Assembly: GCA_046155505.1 (NCBI GenBank)
Contig: JBJXFK010000191.1
Coordinates: 1 to 32,717, forward strand
Length of the DNA stretch: 32,717 bases
DNA from: JBJXFK01 sp046155505
GTDB lineage: Bacteria > Planctomycetota > Phycisphaerae > UBA1845 > Fen-1342
Direction of reading: 5' to 3'
Part shown: one piece after another, positions 14,597 to 23,783 of the stretch
Numbering within the stretch: the stretch's first letter is position 1
Layout of the letters: each line of letters begins with the position of its first letter
Made by a program: the position numbers and the translations under genes
Notes under the pieces: generated by a model
Seen by the model: the letters and a program-made list of their open reading frames with translations, nothing else
Database searches by the model: none
What the model was told of the DNA's origin: nothing

Positions 14597-15853
14597 ATGT
14601 CCCGCAACGAGTCGCACTCGCTCGCCGCAGCCGATCCGCAGGTGGCCGATTTCATCGCCCTTGAGGAGGAGCGGCAACAGACGACGCTTGAACTGATCGC
14701 GTCGGAAAATCACGTTTCGCGCGCCGTGCGCGAGGCGGTCGGCTCGGTCTTCACCAACAAATATGCCGAGGGCTATCCGGGCAAGCGCTATTACGCCGGC
14801 TGCCCGAACATGGACGGCGTCGAAAACCTCGCCCGCGACCGGGCCAAGCAGCTTTTCGGTGCGCAGCACGCGAACGTGCAGCCGCACAGCGGGGCGAACG
14901 CGAATCTCGCGGTGTACATGTCGTGTTTGCAGCCGGGCGACACGGTGCTGGGGCTCGACCTGGCGCATGGCGGGCATCTGACGCACGGGTCGAAGGTAAA
15001 TTTTAGCGGTGCGTGGTTCAACATCGTCAGCTATGGCGTGAATCGCGAGACCGAGACGATCGACATGGACGAGGTGCGACGCCTGGCCCGCGAGCACAAA
15101 CCCAATATGATCATCTCGGGATTTTCGGCGTATCCGCGAACGCTCGACTTTGCGGCTTTCGGCGAGATCGCGCGCGAGGTCGGCGCTCGGCATCTGTCCG
15201 ACATCGCGCACGTCGCGGGCCTGGTGACGACCGGGCACTATCCCTCGCCGGTGCCGCACGCGGATTTTGTCACGACCACGACGCACAAGACGCTGCGCGG
15301 GCCGCGCGGCGGGCTGATTCTGTGTCGCGAGCCGGACGCGAAGTTGATCGACAAGTGGGTCTTCCCCGGCGTGCAGGGCGGGCCGCTGATGCACGTCGTC
15401 GCGGGCAAAGCGGTGGCGTTTGGAGAGGCGCTGCGGCCGGATTTCAAACAGTATCAGCAGCGCGTGGTCGACAATGCCAAGGCGCTGGCCGAGGCGATTC
15501 GGTCGCTGGGCTATCGACTGGTCTCCGGCGGAACTGACAATCACCTCTTGCTCATCGACCTGCGGACGGCGTTGCCCGACGTGACCGGCAAACAGGGCGA
15601 AGAGTGGCTCGAAACCGCCGGCATCATCGTGAACAAGAACATGATTCCGTTCGACGATCGCAAGCCGGCGTACACCAGCGGCCTGCGGCTCGGCACACCC
15701 GCGCTGTCGACGCGCGGGATGGGCACAGCCGAGATGAAAAGCGTCGCGAACCTGCTGCATCAGGCGCTATCGAGCGGCGGCGACGCGGCAAAGCTGACGA
15801 GCACACGAAACGCGGTGCGCGACCTGTGCGCGCAATTCCCCGTCCCGCACTGA
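14597..15853 (+). CDS. glyA: Serine hydroxymethyltransferase
   Basis: This PLP enzyme interconverts serine and glycine with transfer of a one-carbon unit to tetrahydrofolate in the cytoplasm. The 418-residue length is normal. Diagnostic sequences are LELIASENHVS, NKYAEGYPGKRYYAGC, QPHSGANANLAVY, DIAHVAGL and the PLP-lysine motif TTTTHKTLRGPRGG with Lys231. Further conserved parts are VFPGVQGGPLMH and GLRLGTPALSTRGM. AAGGA precedes the ATG. No other folate or glycine-cleavage gene is adjacent, so it appears as a stand-alone unit ending at a palindrome. Confidence 0.98.
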   Translation: MSRNESHSLAAADPQVADFIALEEERQQTTLELIASENHVSRAVREAVGSVFTNKYAEGYPGKRYYAGCPNMDGVENLARDRAKQLFGAQHANVQPHSGANANLAVYMSCLQPGDTVLGLDLAHGGHLTHGSKVNFSGAWFNIVSYGVNRETETIDMDEVRRLAREHKPNMIISGFSAYPRTLDFAAFGEIAREVGARHLSDIAHVAGLVTTGHYPSPVPHADFVTTTTHKTLRGPRGGLILCREPDAKLIDKWVFPGVQGGPLMHVVAGKAVAFGEALRPDFKQYQQRVVDNAKALAEAIRSLGYRLVSGGTDNHLLLIDLRTALPDVTGKQGEEWLETAGIIVNKNMIPFDDRKPAYTSGLRLGTPALSTRGMGTAEMKSVANLLHQALSSGGDAAKLTSTRNAVRDLCAQFPVPH

Positions 15854-15856
15854 GCA

Positions 15857-15940
15857 GTTCAAAGTGGCAAGTGAAAAGTGCAAAGTGAAGACTGATGCCC
15901 ACGCGGCGCCGGTCTTCACTTTGAACTTTGAACTTTGAAC
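15857..15940. repeat. Heptamer-based inverted repeat (CTTTGAA array) acting as likely bidirectional terminator
   Basis: The left arm (15857-15892) has AAAGTG-type units and the right arm (15912-15940) has CTTTGAA repeated three times. AGTGAAGAC and GTCTTCACT pair closest to the 19-nt centre. It fills the gap between the convergent glyA and HEAT genes. The unit structure is like the CATTCTG and CTGTTCC arrays elsewhere but the sequence differs. Confidence 0.7.
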
Positions 15941-15944
15941 TCGA

Positions 15945-16991
15945 CTACTGTCGTAGCGGTTGATCGGCGCGGACGATTTGCAAAATCGCCATCGCCGCCG
16001 CGACTTGCACGCGTTCGTCGGCTTCGCCCTCGGCCAGGTCGCGCAACGCACCAAGCGCCTTGCGGTCGCCGATCGAGCCGAGCGCGAGAGCCGCATTGAC
16101 CCGCACGCGCATCTGATCGTGCTCGTCCTGCTTTCCTTTGGCTCGATAGCCGAGCGCCGCATACGCCAGTCGATAGCCGCTCGGGTCGCCGAGTTTCCCC
16201 AGTCCGCGCGCCGCGAGCAGGCGCGTTTCGAGATAATCCGACTCGTCGCTCACACGATACGCGAGCGCCCGGCGAGCGCGATCGTCGCGCAGCTCGACCA
16301 GCCCTTGCAGCGCGAGCAGACGCGTGACGCTGTCGCTCTTGAGCATGTATTCGATCAGGCGATCGACCATTCGTATCTCGCCCAGCAGCGCCAACGCAGT
16401 CTGAATGTGCACCACGACATAGCTCGACGTTTCCTGCGGCTCGGCCTTTTGCAGCGCGCGCGTCGCCTTGCGATCGCCGAGCTTGCCGATGAGATACGCC
16501 GCCTCGGCGCGCATCTTTTCGTCCGGGTTGTCGGTCAGGTTGTCGAGCAGAATGCGCCCCGCGCCGGTCTCGCCGCAGCGATAAACCGCGTATGCGGCGG
16601 CCATGCGCACGCGTGCGTCGGGCTCTTCGAGCAAACGTCGCAGAATCGGCAGCGAATTGCGATCGCGCACGTCGCCGCTGGCGATGCAGCCCGCGTAGCG
16701 CACCAGCGGCGTGGTGACTTCGAGCGCGGCGCGGAAATGCGGTCGGCCCATTTCTGGATCGACCTTGACCAGCGCCTCCATCGCGTTCGCCCGCAACACG
16801 TCGAGTTCGCTCTCCGCCGCGCGAGTAAGCAGATCAAGCGCGCGCGATTCGAGCGCGACCTCCTGATCCGGCGGCAGGCGTCGGCCCGGTGCCTCGCACC
16901 CGACCGTAAGCAGCCCAGTACACAAAATCATCGCGGCGCAGAGCGCGATGATCCGATTATTCGCCCGTTGGGGCGGCACGATCCGATTCAT
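15945..16991 (-). CDS. HEAT-repeat lipoprotein
   Basis: The 348-residue protein has a lipobox (LLTVGC, Cys32) after a hydrophobic segment, so it is lipid-anchored outside the cytoplasm. The mature part is a solenoid of HEAT/PBS-lyase-like repeats: ARVRMAAAYAVYRCG, KMRAEAAYLIGKLGD, VTRLLALQGLVELRDD, LETRLLAARGLGKLGDP, MRVRVNAALALGSIGD and ERVQVAAAMAILQIV. Such solenoids bind other proteins. GGAGGAG lies 9 nt before the ATG at 16991, and the start lies 35 bp inside the end of lnt, so translation is coupled. The pairing of a lipoprotein with its final acylation enzyme may be just genomic, but is neat. Confidence 0.88.
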   Translation of the reverse strand: MNRIVPPQRANNRIIALCAAMILCTGLLTVGCEAPGRRLPPDQEVALESRALDLLTRAAESELDVLRANAMEALVKVDPEMGRPHFRAALEVTTPLVRYAGCIASGDVRDRNSLPILRRLLEEPDARVRMAAAYAVYRCGETGAGRILLDNLTDNPDEKMRAEAAYLIGKLGDRKATRALQKAEPQETSSYVVVHIQTALALLGEIRMVDRLIEYMLKSDSVTRLLALQGLVELRDDRARRALAYRVSDESDYLETRLLAARGLGKLGDPSGYRLAYAALGYRAKGKQDEHDQMRVRVNAALALGSIGDRKALGALRDLAEGEADERVQVAAAMAILQIVRADQPLRQ

Positions 16992-18921
16992 CGGTGTTTG
17001 CTCCTCCGTTCCTGCGCCACGCGCGAAGCCGCGCGGCGATTGCCATCAACCAACGCGTGACGATCCCGCCCAGCCAGAGTGCCGAGGTCAGAATCAGGCA
17101 CGCGATCGCCAGCCAGTCGCCATATTGGCCGTAAATCGTGCTGCGTCGGTCGATTTTCACATGATCGACGCGGTAGCCGACGATTCCCGTGCCGACGGTG
17201 CGCCCGTCTTTTTCGACCAGTGAGTAAATGCGTCCGCATGGGTCTACGAAGCCGCTGATGCCGGTGTTCACCGAGCGGGCGAAGCCGATGCGATTCTCGA
17301 CGGCTCGAAACGCGGCGATGCCCAGGTGCTGAGGCAGCTCGTTGCTGTGCAGGAACCAGCCGTCGTTGCTGATGTTGATCAGAAAATCGACGCGCTTCTC
17401 GCCGTCCTTCCAGACGAAGTTGCGAATGACGTAGGGCATCACGTCTTCGTAGCAGATCGGTACGCCATAGCGCCACGACTTCCCGGCGGCGTTCAGTTGA
17501 AATACGGTCAGCGCGTCGCCGGGCCACAGTGAATATTCGATCCGCCCGCCGCTGCTGAACGGGCTGAGCGAATTGAGCGCGCGATAGAGCCAGTGAAAAT
17601 TGATGCCCAGCAGCGTGGCGTTGCGAAACGGCACGATCTCGCCGAATGGGACGAGATGCGTTTTGTCATAGCGTTGCCGTGATTGCGTGCCGTCGGGGCC
17701 ATAAACGAGCGCCGAGTTGAATCGTTTTTGCCGCGGATAGGTGTTTTGCGGCAGTATTTCGACCGAGACCGAGCCGACCAGCACCGGCGTCGGCGGCCCG
17801 CCGGCGGGGTCGAGCCGCGGCAGCTTGTGGTCGGGCAGTCGATCGCGCGTGTTGCGATTCAGGAATCGTTCGAGGTCGCTGAGCCGCTTGTTGAGCGCCT
17901 CATAATCGCCGCGCGCAAAGAGCGACGTGAGGCTGTGCGCGGTCTTGCCAAATGGCCAGGTGCTGCCGGACATTTCGTCGACGGCGGCCTTGTCCAACTC
18001 GACGAAGGAGATGTTTTGCGTCGAAGACCACGCCGTCTCGGGGAACGCGATCAGGTCGGGCTTCTCAGCAGCCGCTCGCGCGCCAAGCGCGAGATAGCGG
18101 GCCAGCATTACATATGGATGCTCGCCATAGGGCGGCACGCTGACCAGCGGAAAATCCTCTTGCACGACGGCGATGCGCGGGCCGTCGATCAGATCGGCCT
18201 CATTCAGGCGCAGCCGCCCGTACAAGATGGTGCCGACGACCACGCCGATGGTCAGGATCGCGGCCAGCGCGCACTGCACCGGCCGGCGCGGCGACCCGCT
18301 GCGACGCATGAACTGCAAGATGACGTCGGCCAGCGCACCGTTGACCATCGCGACGGCGAATGTCACTGCATAAGCACCGCCGAAATCCGCGATCTGGATA
18401 AACGTGGTAAACGGATAGAGCGCGTGCCCCAAAAACAGCCACGGAAACCCGGACATCACCCAGCCGCGCAGAAATTCGGTCGATACCCACACAACCGGCA
18501 GCGTCCACGCGGGCGAGATGCCGACGCGCAGGCCGGTGCGAATCGCCCACGCCGCCATCGGCCAGTAAATCGCCAGGTAAAAGCCCAGCGCCGCATAACC
18601 GAGGCCCGTTACCGGCATCAACCAGCGAAGCGCGATGAGAAAAAAGATCCAGCCGAGCAGAGAGCTGACCCAGTGAACGATCCACGCTCGATCGACCGCG
18701 GCGATCGCGACCGTCCACGGCACGAGCGCCACGAACGCCAGCCCCCACACCTCGCTCGACGGGAAAATCCAAATGAGCATCAGCACGGTCGCGGCGGTGG
18801 CGGCGGAGACGGTGCCCAGCGGTGTGCGCGACTCGCGCCACCATTCGCGAAACGTGCGCCGCGGGGCGCGGGCCGAGCGTGTGCGGCTCGCATAGGAAAG
18901 AGGTGGAGGCGAATTCTTCAT
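16957..18921 (-). CDS. lnt: Apolipoprotein N-acyltransferase with an enlarged nitrilase domain
   Basis: Lnt adds the third acyl chain to lipoproteins in the inner membrane. From the ATG at 18921 the protein has 654 residues. The N-terminal ~240 are multi-TM, with the family-typical WVSTEFLRGW and FPWLFLGHALYP segments. The nitrilase-like domain has the triad Glu295 (FPETAW), Lys420 (YDKTHLVPFGE) and Cys490 (VPICYED). A final TM helix (about 603-620) follows. In E. coli the triad is E267/K335/C387; here the Glu-Lys distance is 125 instead of 68 residues, caused by a polar insertion at about 300-375. The start has no strong ribosome binding site, and the frame extends to 19269. It overlaps the HEAT gene. 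Confidence 0.93.
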   Translation of the reverse strand: MKNSPPPLSYASRTRSARAPRRTFREWWRESRTPLGTVSAATAATVLMLIWIFPSSEVWGLAFVALVPWTVAIAAVDRAWIVHWVSSLLGWIFFLIALRWLMPVTGLGYAALGFYLAIYWPMAAWAIRTGLRVGISPAWTLPVVWVSTEFLRGWVMSGFPWLFLGHALYPFTTFIQIADFGGAYAVTFAVAMVNGALADVILQFMRRSGSPRRPVQCALAAILTIGVVVGTILYGRLRLNEADLIDGPRIAVVQEDFPLVSVPPYGEHPYVMLARYLALGARAAAEKPDLIAFPETAWSSTQNISFVELDKAAVDEMSGSTWPFGKTAHSLTSLFARGDYEALNKRLSDLERFLNRNTRDRLPDHKLPRLDPAGGPPTPVLVGSVSVEILPQNTYPRQKRFNSALVYGPDGTQSRQRYDKTHLVPFGEIVPFRNATLLGINFHWLYRALNSLSPFSSGGRIEYSLWPGDALTVFQLNAAGKSWRYGVPICYEDVMPYVIRNFVWKDGEKRVDFLINISNDGWFLHSNELPQHLGIAAFRAVENRIGFARSVNTGISGFVDPCGRIYSLVEKDGRTVGTGIVGYRVDHVKIDRRSTIYGQYGDWLAIACLILTSALWLGGIVTRWLMAIAARLRAWRRNGGANTDESDRAAPTGE

Positions 18922-19077
18922 CCGGATCGGGGGTGTCCCGCGATTCGGCGAGCAAAATCGAGCCGACGGACCGCCCCGCGGCTCGATTCGACGTTTCGCC
19001 GAAGCAGCATTCAGCGGTGGGATTGTCGGAGTATCGGAAAATGGCGTCAAGCGAAGGGGCTGCGCTACAATGCCGCA

Positions 19078-20418
19078 ATGGAAATCTGTCGAATCGCAAT
19101 CGCGTGGATCGTGTGCATGTCGGCGGCGGGCGTGGCGGTCGCACAGACGCCGGTGCAGCCGATGCGTTACGACCTGCGTGTCGGGCAACGCTGGGTGTAT
19201 GACCGCAAGCTCGAAGAGACCGCCCTGCGCGCCGCTGCGGGCAGCAGCGTGCGCCGCGGGCGCGAGCAATTGCAGCTCTGGATTCTCGACGAAAAAAACG
19301 GCGAATTTCGCGTGCTGGTCGATCTCATTCGGCTCGACGGCAAAACGATCTCCGAATCGCTCGGCGGCATGATGTTCCTGCGCGCGACCGGCGAGCGGCG
19401 CTGGCCGGCGGAAATGGAAGCACGGATCGAATCGCTCAGCGATGCGCTGCTCATCTTGCCCGTCGTTTCACATCCGTTCGAGCGCGGCGCGAACTGGACA
19501 TCGAGCGCGGACGAATTCGGCCGGCAGTTGCGCTTCGAAATCGAGCCGCCCGACGCCACGACGCGGCGGCAGCGCGTGGTCTTCGAGCGCGTGGACACGA
19601 CCGGCGCTTCGGAAGTGCTAGGTGAGACGGCGCTCGGACAATTTTGGTTCGATCTCGATCAGCGGCGCATCATGCGGATGGAATGCGAACATGTGGACGC
19701 GACCCGCGGCGTGCGGCAGCGCAGCGTGGTCGAATTTTTTCGCGTGATCGAACATCCCGTGGATTGGTGTCGTCGCCGCGTGCGAGAACTGGATCAGTCG
19801 ATGCGCGCCGTGCGCAGCGACCAACGCGCACGCGCGTCGGTGTCGATGGGATCGGCGGATGAACGCACCTGGCGCGACCTGGCGCGCGTCTGGGACGAGT
19901 CGCTGGCGACGCTGGAGCGCGACGCGGATAGTCCGTTGCCGCGGATCGGCGCTGCGTGGCGCACGCTGGCGATCGAATCGACGCCGGCATTGCAGCAGGA
20001 CAATTTGGTTGCGAAGGCGTGGCACGCGCAGCCGGCGACGCATTGGTCGCTACAGAATGCCGCCGGTCAGACGGTGCGCAGCGAGCCGCTGCGTGATCGG
20101 CCGATGCTGGAGGTCTACTGGAGCGTGAAATCGCCCGCGTCGATGCGAGCGCTCGAGACGGCGCGGCGGGCACAGCGCGAGCTGGGCGATTTGGCGCGCG
20201 TGGTGTGCATCAACGTGGACAACGACCTCGACGCAGCCCGCGCGGCGGCGCGCAAGTGCGGCATGGAAGAAAACGTCGTGCTGGGCGGCGGCGCGCTGCT
20301 GCCCCCTGCGAGCCGCACGCTTCCGGTCGCGCGGCTCATCGGCGAGCAGGGCCGGGTGGTGGCGATCTGGTTCGACTGGCAGCCGCGTTTGGCGGAGTTG
20401 GTGCGTGAGAAGTTGTGA
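19078..20418 (+). CDS. Exported protein with C-terminal thioredoxin-like domain lacking the active-site cysteines
   Basis: The ATG at 19078 starts a signal peptide (IAIAWIVCMSAAGVAVAQT) on a 446-residue protein. Residues about 25-300 are an unrecognised beta-rich part starting YDLRVGQRWVYDR. From about 311 to the end the sequence fits a TlpA-like thioredoxin fold: HWSLQNAAGQTV, RPMLEVYWSVKSPASMRALE, ARVVCINVDND, the cis-proline region RTLPVARLIGEQGRVVAIWF. The position of the usual WCxxC is YWSVKSPAS (347-355), so both catalytic cysteines are serines and oxidoreductase activity is unlikely. The promoter must lie in the 156-bp gap shared with divergent lnt. No clear ribosome binding site. Confidence 0.8.
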   Translation: MEICRIAIAWIVCMSAAGVAVAQTPVQPMRYDLRVGQRWVYDRKLEETALRAAAGSSVRRGREQLQLWILDEKNGEFRVLVDLIRLDGKTISESLGGMMFLRATGERRWPAEMEARIESLSDALLILPVVSHPFERGANWTSSADEFGRQLRFEIEPPDATTRRQRVVFERVDTTGASEVLGETALGQFWFDLDQRRIMRMECEHVDATRGVRQRSVVEFFRVIEHPVDWCRRRVRELDQSMRAVRSDQRARASVSMGSADERTWRDLARVWDESLATLERDADSPLPRIGAAWRTLAIESTPALQQDNLVAKAWHAQPATHWSLQNAAGQTVRSEPLRDRPMLEVYWSVKSPASMRALETARRAQRELGDLARVVCINVDNDLDAARAAARKCGMEENVVLGGGALLPPASRTLPVARLIGEQGRVVAIWFDWQPRLAELVREKL

Positions 20419-20442
20419 ACGGCGGCCGAATTCGTCACCCGC

Positions 20443-20488
20443 TCCGAACGCGACGCGCAAGCGAGTGAACGCACGCGCAGCGTGCGCC
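20443..20488. repeat. 46-bp dispersed repeat fragment
   Basis: TCCGAACGCGACGCGCAAGC through GCGTGCGCC matches 4693-4738 at 45 of 46 positions. It contains a small GCACGCGCAGCGTGC hairpin. It occupies most of the 73-bp gap between the convergent thioredoxin-like and SGNH genes. Confidence 0.8.
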
Positions 20489-20491
20489 CGA

Positions 20492-21277
20492 CTACGGCTT
20501 CATCGGCGCACTCGTCGGTGTTTTCAGCACCTCGTGCAGCACGGGCCGCAGCACCTCATTCCACTTCGCATATCCCGCCTTGCTCAGGTGCAACTTGTCG
20601 CCGAGAAACAGCTCATCACGCGGCTCGCCGCTCTTTTCATCGAGCAGCACGCTGGCGACATCGACATAACGCAGCAGTCCGTCGCGGTCGGCGGCGCAGC
20701 GCGCGGCGATTGCGAGATTGGCCGCCTTTGCAATGGGCCAGAGTTGCCAGCGTGACCGGCTCGGCTTGATCGACAAGAACACGATCGGCGTGCGCGGCGC
20801 AGTCGACCGAACGCGAGCAACAAAATCGTCAAAGTCAGCCAGCACTTTCTCGGCCGATTCGCCCGCCGCGACGTCGTTGTCACCGGCGTAGAACACAATC
20901 GCGCGCGGCTTGTACGGTGCGATGATGCGATCGGCGAAATGGGTCGAGTCTTCGATCTGCGAGCCGCCGAAGCCGCGATTGATAATCGACAATTCCGGAA
21001 AATCCGCCGCCGATCGCCAACCCACGATGCTCGAACTGCCGACAAAAAGGATCGCATCGCGCGGCGGCGTGTTCTTGCTGTCCCACTTCTCAAACTCGGC
21101 AATCGCCGATTCCCAGCGTTGCGGCCCGTCGGCCCGTCTGGGTCTCGATGTGGGCTGCGATGTCTGCCCGATCGCGACCGTGTCGACGAAGGCGATTGAC
21201 GCAAGCAGCGCCGCGGAAAAAAGAAACAGTGAAACGGCCAACGATCGATGTCGAACGGAAGATCTCATGGCGAGCAT
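20492..21277 (-). CDS. Exported SGNH/GDSL-type hydrolase
   Basis: The 261-residue protein has a signal peptide (LAVSLFLFSAALLASIAF) and a variable QTSQPTSRPRR linker. The SGNH blocks are: ILFVGSSSIVGW with probable nucleophile Ser82, RGFGGSQ with the block II glycine, YAGDNDVAAG with Asn134 in block III, and DKLHLSKAGYAKW with Asp227 and His230 in block V. This enzyme class hydrolyses esters such as acetylated glycans or lysophospholipids. The substrate is unknown. Starts at 21277 or 21268 are equally possible; neither has a good ribosome binding site. It is downstream of the beta-propeller gene on the same strand, with a 144-bp gap that holds a weak CAGGCC-GAA-GGCCTG hairpin (21327-21341). 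Confidence 0.9.
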   Translation of the reverse strand: MLAMRSSVRHRSLAVSLFLFSAALLASIAFVDTVAIGQTSQPTSRPRRADGPQRWESAIAEFEKWDSKNTPPRDAILFVGSSSIVGWRSAADFPELSIINRGFGGSQIEDSTHFADRIIAPYKPRAIVFYAGDNDVAAGESAEKVLADFDDFVARVRSTAPRTPIVFLSIKPSRSRWQLWPIAKAANLAIAARCAADRDGLLRYVDVASVLLDEKSGEPRDELFLGDKLHLSKAGYAKWNEVLRPVLHEVLKTPTSAPMKP

Positions 21278-21421
21278 GATAGAGCGCGGCGGCGGGCAAT
21301 GCCGATGGTTCGCGATCGGGCGCGCACAGGCCTTCGGCCTGAAGAATTTCGCCAGCACTTTGCCTATTCAACACGGGATGGGCGCACGTCGCGCGAGTGA
21401 CACTCCGCTTGCGACCCCCGC

Positions 21422-22732
21422 TCACTCGCCCTTGAATTCGCGGCTCACCTTCGACTTGCCGCCAATCGTCGGGCCGGTTTTTCCGGCCGCGCCGGCGGTC
21501 GGCGTCGCTACGGGCTGCGAGGTCGCCGCGTCGGCCGCAGGCTGCGTCGTCGCCGCGGCTGCGGCTGTTTCTTCGGTGCGATTCGGAATCTGAGCCGCAC
21601 GCACATCGGTCGCCAGCAGCGTCGGCGTCCCCACCGGGCGGGCACAGAAAATGCGCCCATCAGGTGACGCGAGGTACAGCCACGCCTGAGTCGGAACGGG
21701 AACCGCGATCGCCAGATCCGTCGCGATCGTGCTCCGCACGTTACCGTCGCTCAGGCGAACGTCGAGCAACCCGCCGTCGCGGGCGAGGAACAAACCGTGA
21801 TCACCGACAACCGTCGCCAGCGTGCGTCCCTGCGCCAGCTTCCACTGCGCCCGATCACCGTCAAACTGCGTCGTCGACGCGATCGAGACCACGCCGTCGG
21901 CCTCGCTGAATTGATACGCACGATCCGCGGTCAACACCGGTGGCTCCGACAGCGGCGCACCGAGCCGTTCGCGCCAAATCTGCTTGCCCGTGTTCACTTC
22001 AAGCATGTAAAGCGATTGGTCGCGGCAGGCGACGTACACGCCCTTTTCATCCGCGGCGAGATCGGCCGTCACGGACGTGCCGAGGCCCGTGATCCACATG
22101 CCGCCCTTGTCGGCGCTGCGACAGGCGTAGATGCGACCGTCATCGCTGGCGACGGCGACATAATCACCAAAGAGCGCGGGCCGCGAGACGACTTGGCCCC
22201 GCGTGGCGACCTTCCACACCGGGAAGTCGCCGAATTCGTTGTCGCGCGCGTTGTTCCAATCGACGCGAAAGGCGTAGAAACGCTGATCGATGCCGCCGAG
22301 GATGTAGCGGCTCCCGTCGCAAACGGCCGGCGAGCCGGCGGGAAACTCAAATTTCAACGAGCGGATCGCGTCGCCATAGTGACGGTCGTATTGTCGCATT
22401 TCGGCCGGCGTGACGAATATGACGCGATCGCCGGCATGGCAGGGGGCCTCGATGCGATAGCCGCCGGTGGTGACGCGTTTCAGCCAAAGCACGGTGCCCG
22501 TGCGTGCGTCAAGCGAGAAGACAAAACCATCGACGGTGCAGGCGTAGAGATGCTCGTCGACGAGGTAAACGTCCGCGACTTGCTGGCCGGGCGCGAGCGG
22601 CAGTTGAAGCTGCCAGTACTGCGCCATGCCGGCTTGGCGCAGACTGTCCAAATCGACGTTCGTGGCCGCCGGCGCGGCAACGGTAAGCAGTACGGCGAGC
22701 GACACGATGACAGAAAGCGAGCGTCGCGGCAC
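21422..22732 (-). CDS. Exported PQQ-type beta-propeller repeat protein
   Basis: The GTG start at 22732 follows GGGAG. The 436-residue product has a signal peptide (SVIVSLAVLLTVAAPAAT) and then propeller blades with typical PQQ/YxxD elements: VYLVDEHLYACTVDGFVFSL, DARTGTVLWLKR, PALFGDYVAVASDDGRIYAC, GVYVACRDQSLYMLEVNTGK and QIWRERLGAPL. Unlike true PQQ dehydrogenases there is no catalytic module, so it resembles the BamB-like/outer-surface propellers common in planctomycetes. The C-terminal ~60 residues are Ala/Thr/Gln-rich, ending KSKVSREFKGE. It is read after the glycosyltransferase gene with a 123-bp gap. Binding role only inferred. Confidence 0.87.
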   Translation of the reverse strand: MPRRSLSVIVSLAVLLTVAAPAATNVDLDSLRQAGMAQYWQLQLPLAPGQQVADVYLVDEHLYACTVDGFVFSLDARTGTVLWLKRVTTGGYRIEAPCHAGDRVIFVTPAEMRQYDRHYGDAIRSLKFEFPAGSPAVCDGSRYILGGIDQRFYAFRVDWNNARDNEFGDFPVWKVATRGQVVSRPALFGDYVAVASDDGRIYACRSADKGGMWITGLGTSVTADLAADEKGVYVACRDQSLYMLEVNTGKQIWRERLGAPLSEPPVLTADRAYQFSEADGVVSIASTTQFDGDRAQWKLAQGRTLATVVGDHGLFLARDGGLLDVRLSDGNVRSTIATDLAIAVPVPTQAWLYLASPDGRIFCARPVGTPTLLATDVRAAQIPNRTEETAAAAATTQPAADAATSQPVATPTAGAAGKTGPTIGGKSKVSREFKGE

Positions 22733-22855
22733 GGCGTGACTCCCACAATGACGTTACGAGACGTTGCGAACAAATCGACTTTGGCCAGGAGGCCACGCAG
22801 GCGCGGCCCCGGCCACGAAGACCGATGCGAAAGTTAGCCCCGCCGGGGAGGCGGG

Positions 22856-23635
22856 TCAACCGCCCGCGCTTGGGCGTCGATGAGTGCGGGAGATTTGGCG
22901 AAGCTCACGCAGGGCACCCGGCAGATCGCGCCAAATCCGCACCCGGCTGTCCCGGTCGTCGCGCCAGACGACGCCGACCTCGGCGATTTTCGCGTCGCCG
23001 CTTTCGGCAAGCGCCAGCGTTTCGCAGTCGATCAGCCAGCCGTCGCATCGCGCGGCCGCGAAGACGGCCCGCGCCAGATCGCCCGACCAGAGCTTGAACC
23101 CGCACTGCGTGTCGCGAATCGCCGGCAAGAGCAGCCGGCGGCGGTACGTGCGAAACGCCCACGCCAGCAGGCGGCGCGAAAGCGGCTGCGGCGGATCGAG
23201 CTGCGAATCGGGCAGGTCGCGCGACGCGATCGCCACATCGGCTCCCGCGTCGATCGCGGCTTCGAGCCTGCCCAACTCGTCGATCGGCGTCGACAGGTCT
23301 GCGTCGCACAGCAAGACCAGCTCGCCAGTCGTCACTGCGACGCCCGCGCGCAGGGCGGCACCTTTCCCGCGATTCGGCGCGTTGCGAAGCAGCACGCGTT
23401 GAATTGACGCTCCAAGCGCGGCGGATTCGGCACATGCGATTGTTTCGTCGCTGCTGCCGTCGTCGGAAATGACCAACTCGATCTCGCGCCGCTGAATTTC
23501 AGCCCACTCGCCAATCGCGGCGAGCGAACGAGCAATTCGCCGCGCTTCGTTGTACGCGGGAATGACAATCGACAACGATCGCTCGCATGCGGCGGGCTTG
23601 CTTGTCGATCGGTCGACGTTCATCGCGGGCAGCAT
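22856..23635 (-). CDS. Family 2 glycosyltransferase, dolichyl/polyprenyl-phosphate glucosyltransferase-like
   Basis: The 259-residue protein has the GT-A fold of GT2: LSIVIPAYNEARRI near residue 21, LVISDDGSSDET (58-63 acidic), RNAPNRGKGAALRAGV, the metal-binding DAD at 111-113 (LLCDADLSTPIDEL), ADVAIASRDL and the acceptor-side IRDTQCGFKLW. CDADLSTP and CGFKL are typical of the ALG5/dolichyl-phosphate beta-glucosyltransferase and bacterial polyprenyl-phosphate transferase group. These use nucleotide sugars and membrane lipid phosphates. It lacks C-terminal TM helices, consistent with a peripheral enzyme. ATG at 23635 or 23623. Specific donor and acceptor are not known. Confidence 0.9.
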   Translation of the reverse strand: MLPAMNVDRSTSKPAACERSLSIVIPAYNEARRIARSLAAIGEWAEIQRREIELVISDDGSSDETIACAESAALGASIQRVLLRNAPNRGKGAALRAGVAVTTGELVLLCDADLSTPIDELGRLEAAIDAGADVAIASRDLPDSQLDPPQPLSRRLLAWAFRTYRRRLLLPAIRDTQCGFKLWSGDLARAVFAAARCDGWLIDCETLALAESGDAKIAEVGVVWRDDRDSRVRIWRDLPGALRELRQISRTHRRPSAGG

Positions 23636-23783
23636 AGCCCCGGCGGCGCGATCTCGAACAGTCTCGAAAATGGAGACGGCAGTGCGCCGCTCATCGCAAA
23701 CGCGCCGCCGTGGAGGGTGTCAGAGTTTGAAAAGTGAACGCCCGGTTTTTGCCGCGACATTCTCCAGCACGCATCTCTATCGT

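Noticed and set aside
14558..15760. 400-codon minus-strand frame opposite glyA
   Set aside because: glyA is unmistakable with conserved active-site motifs; the antisense product shows no family features.
17683..19077. N-terminal extension of the thioredoxin-like protein frame
   Set aside because: This part is antisense to lnt, Arg-rich and lacks any family pattern; a signal peptide begins at the ATG at 19078.
21797..22837. 346-codon plus-strand frame
   Set aside because: Antisense to the PQQ-type propeller gene; composition is that of a shadow frame.
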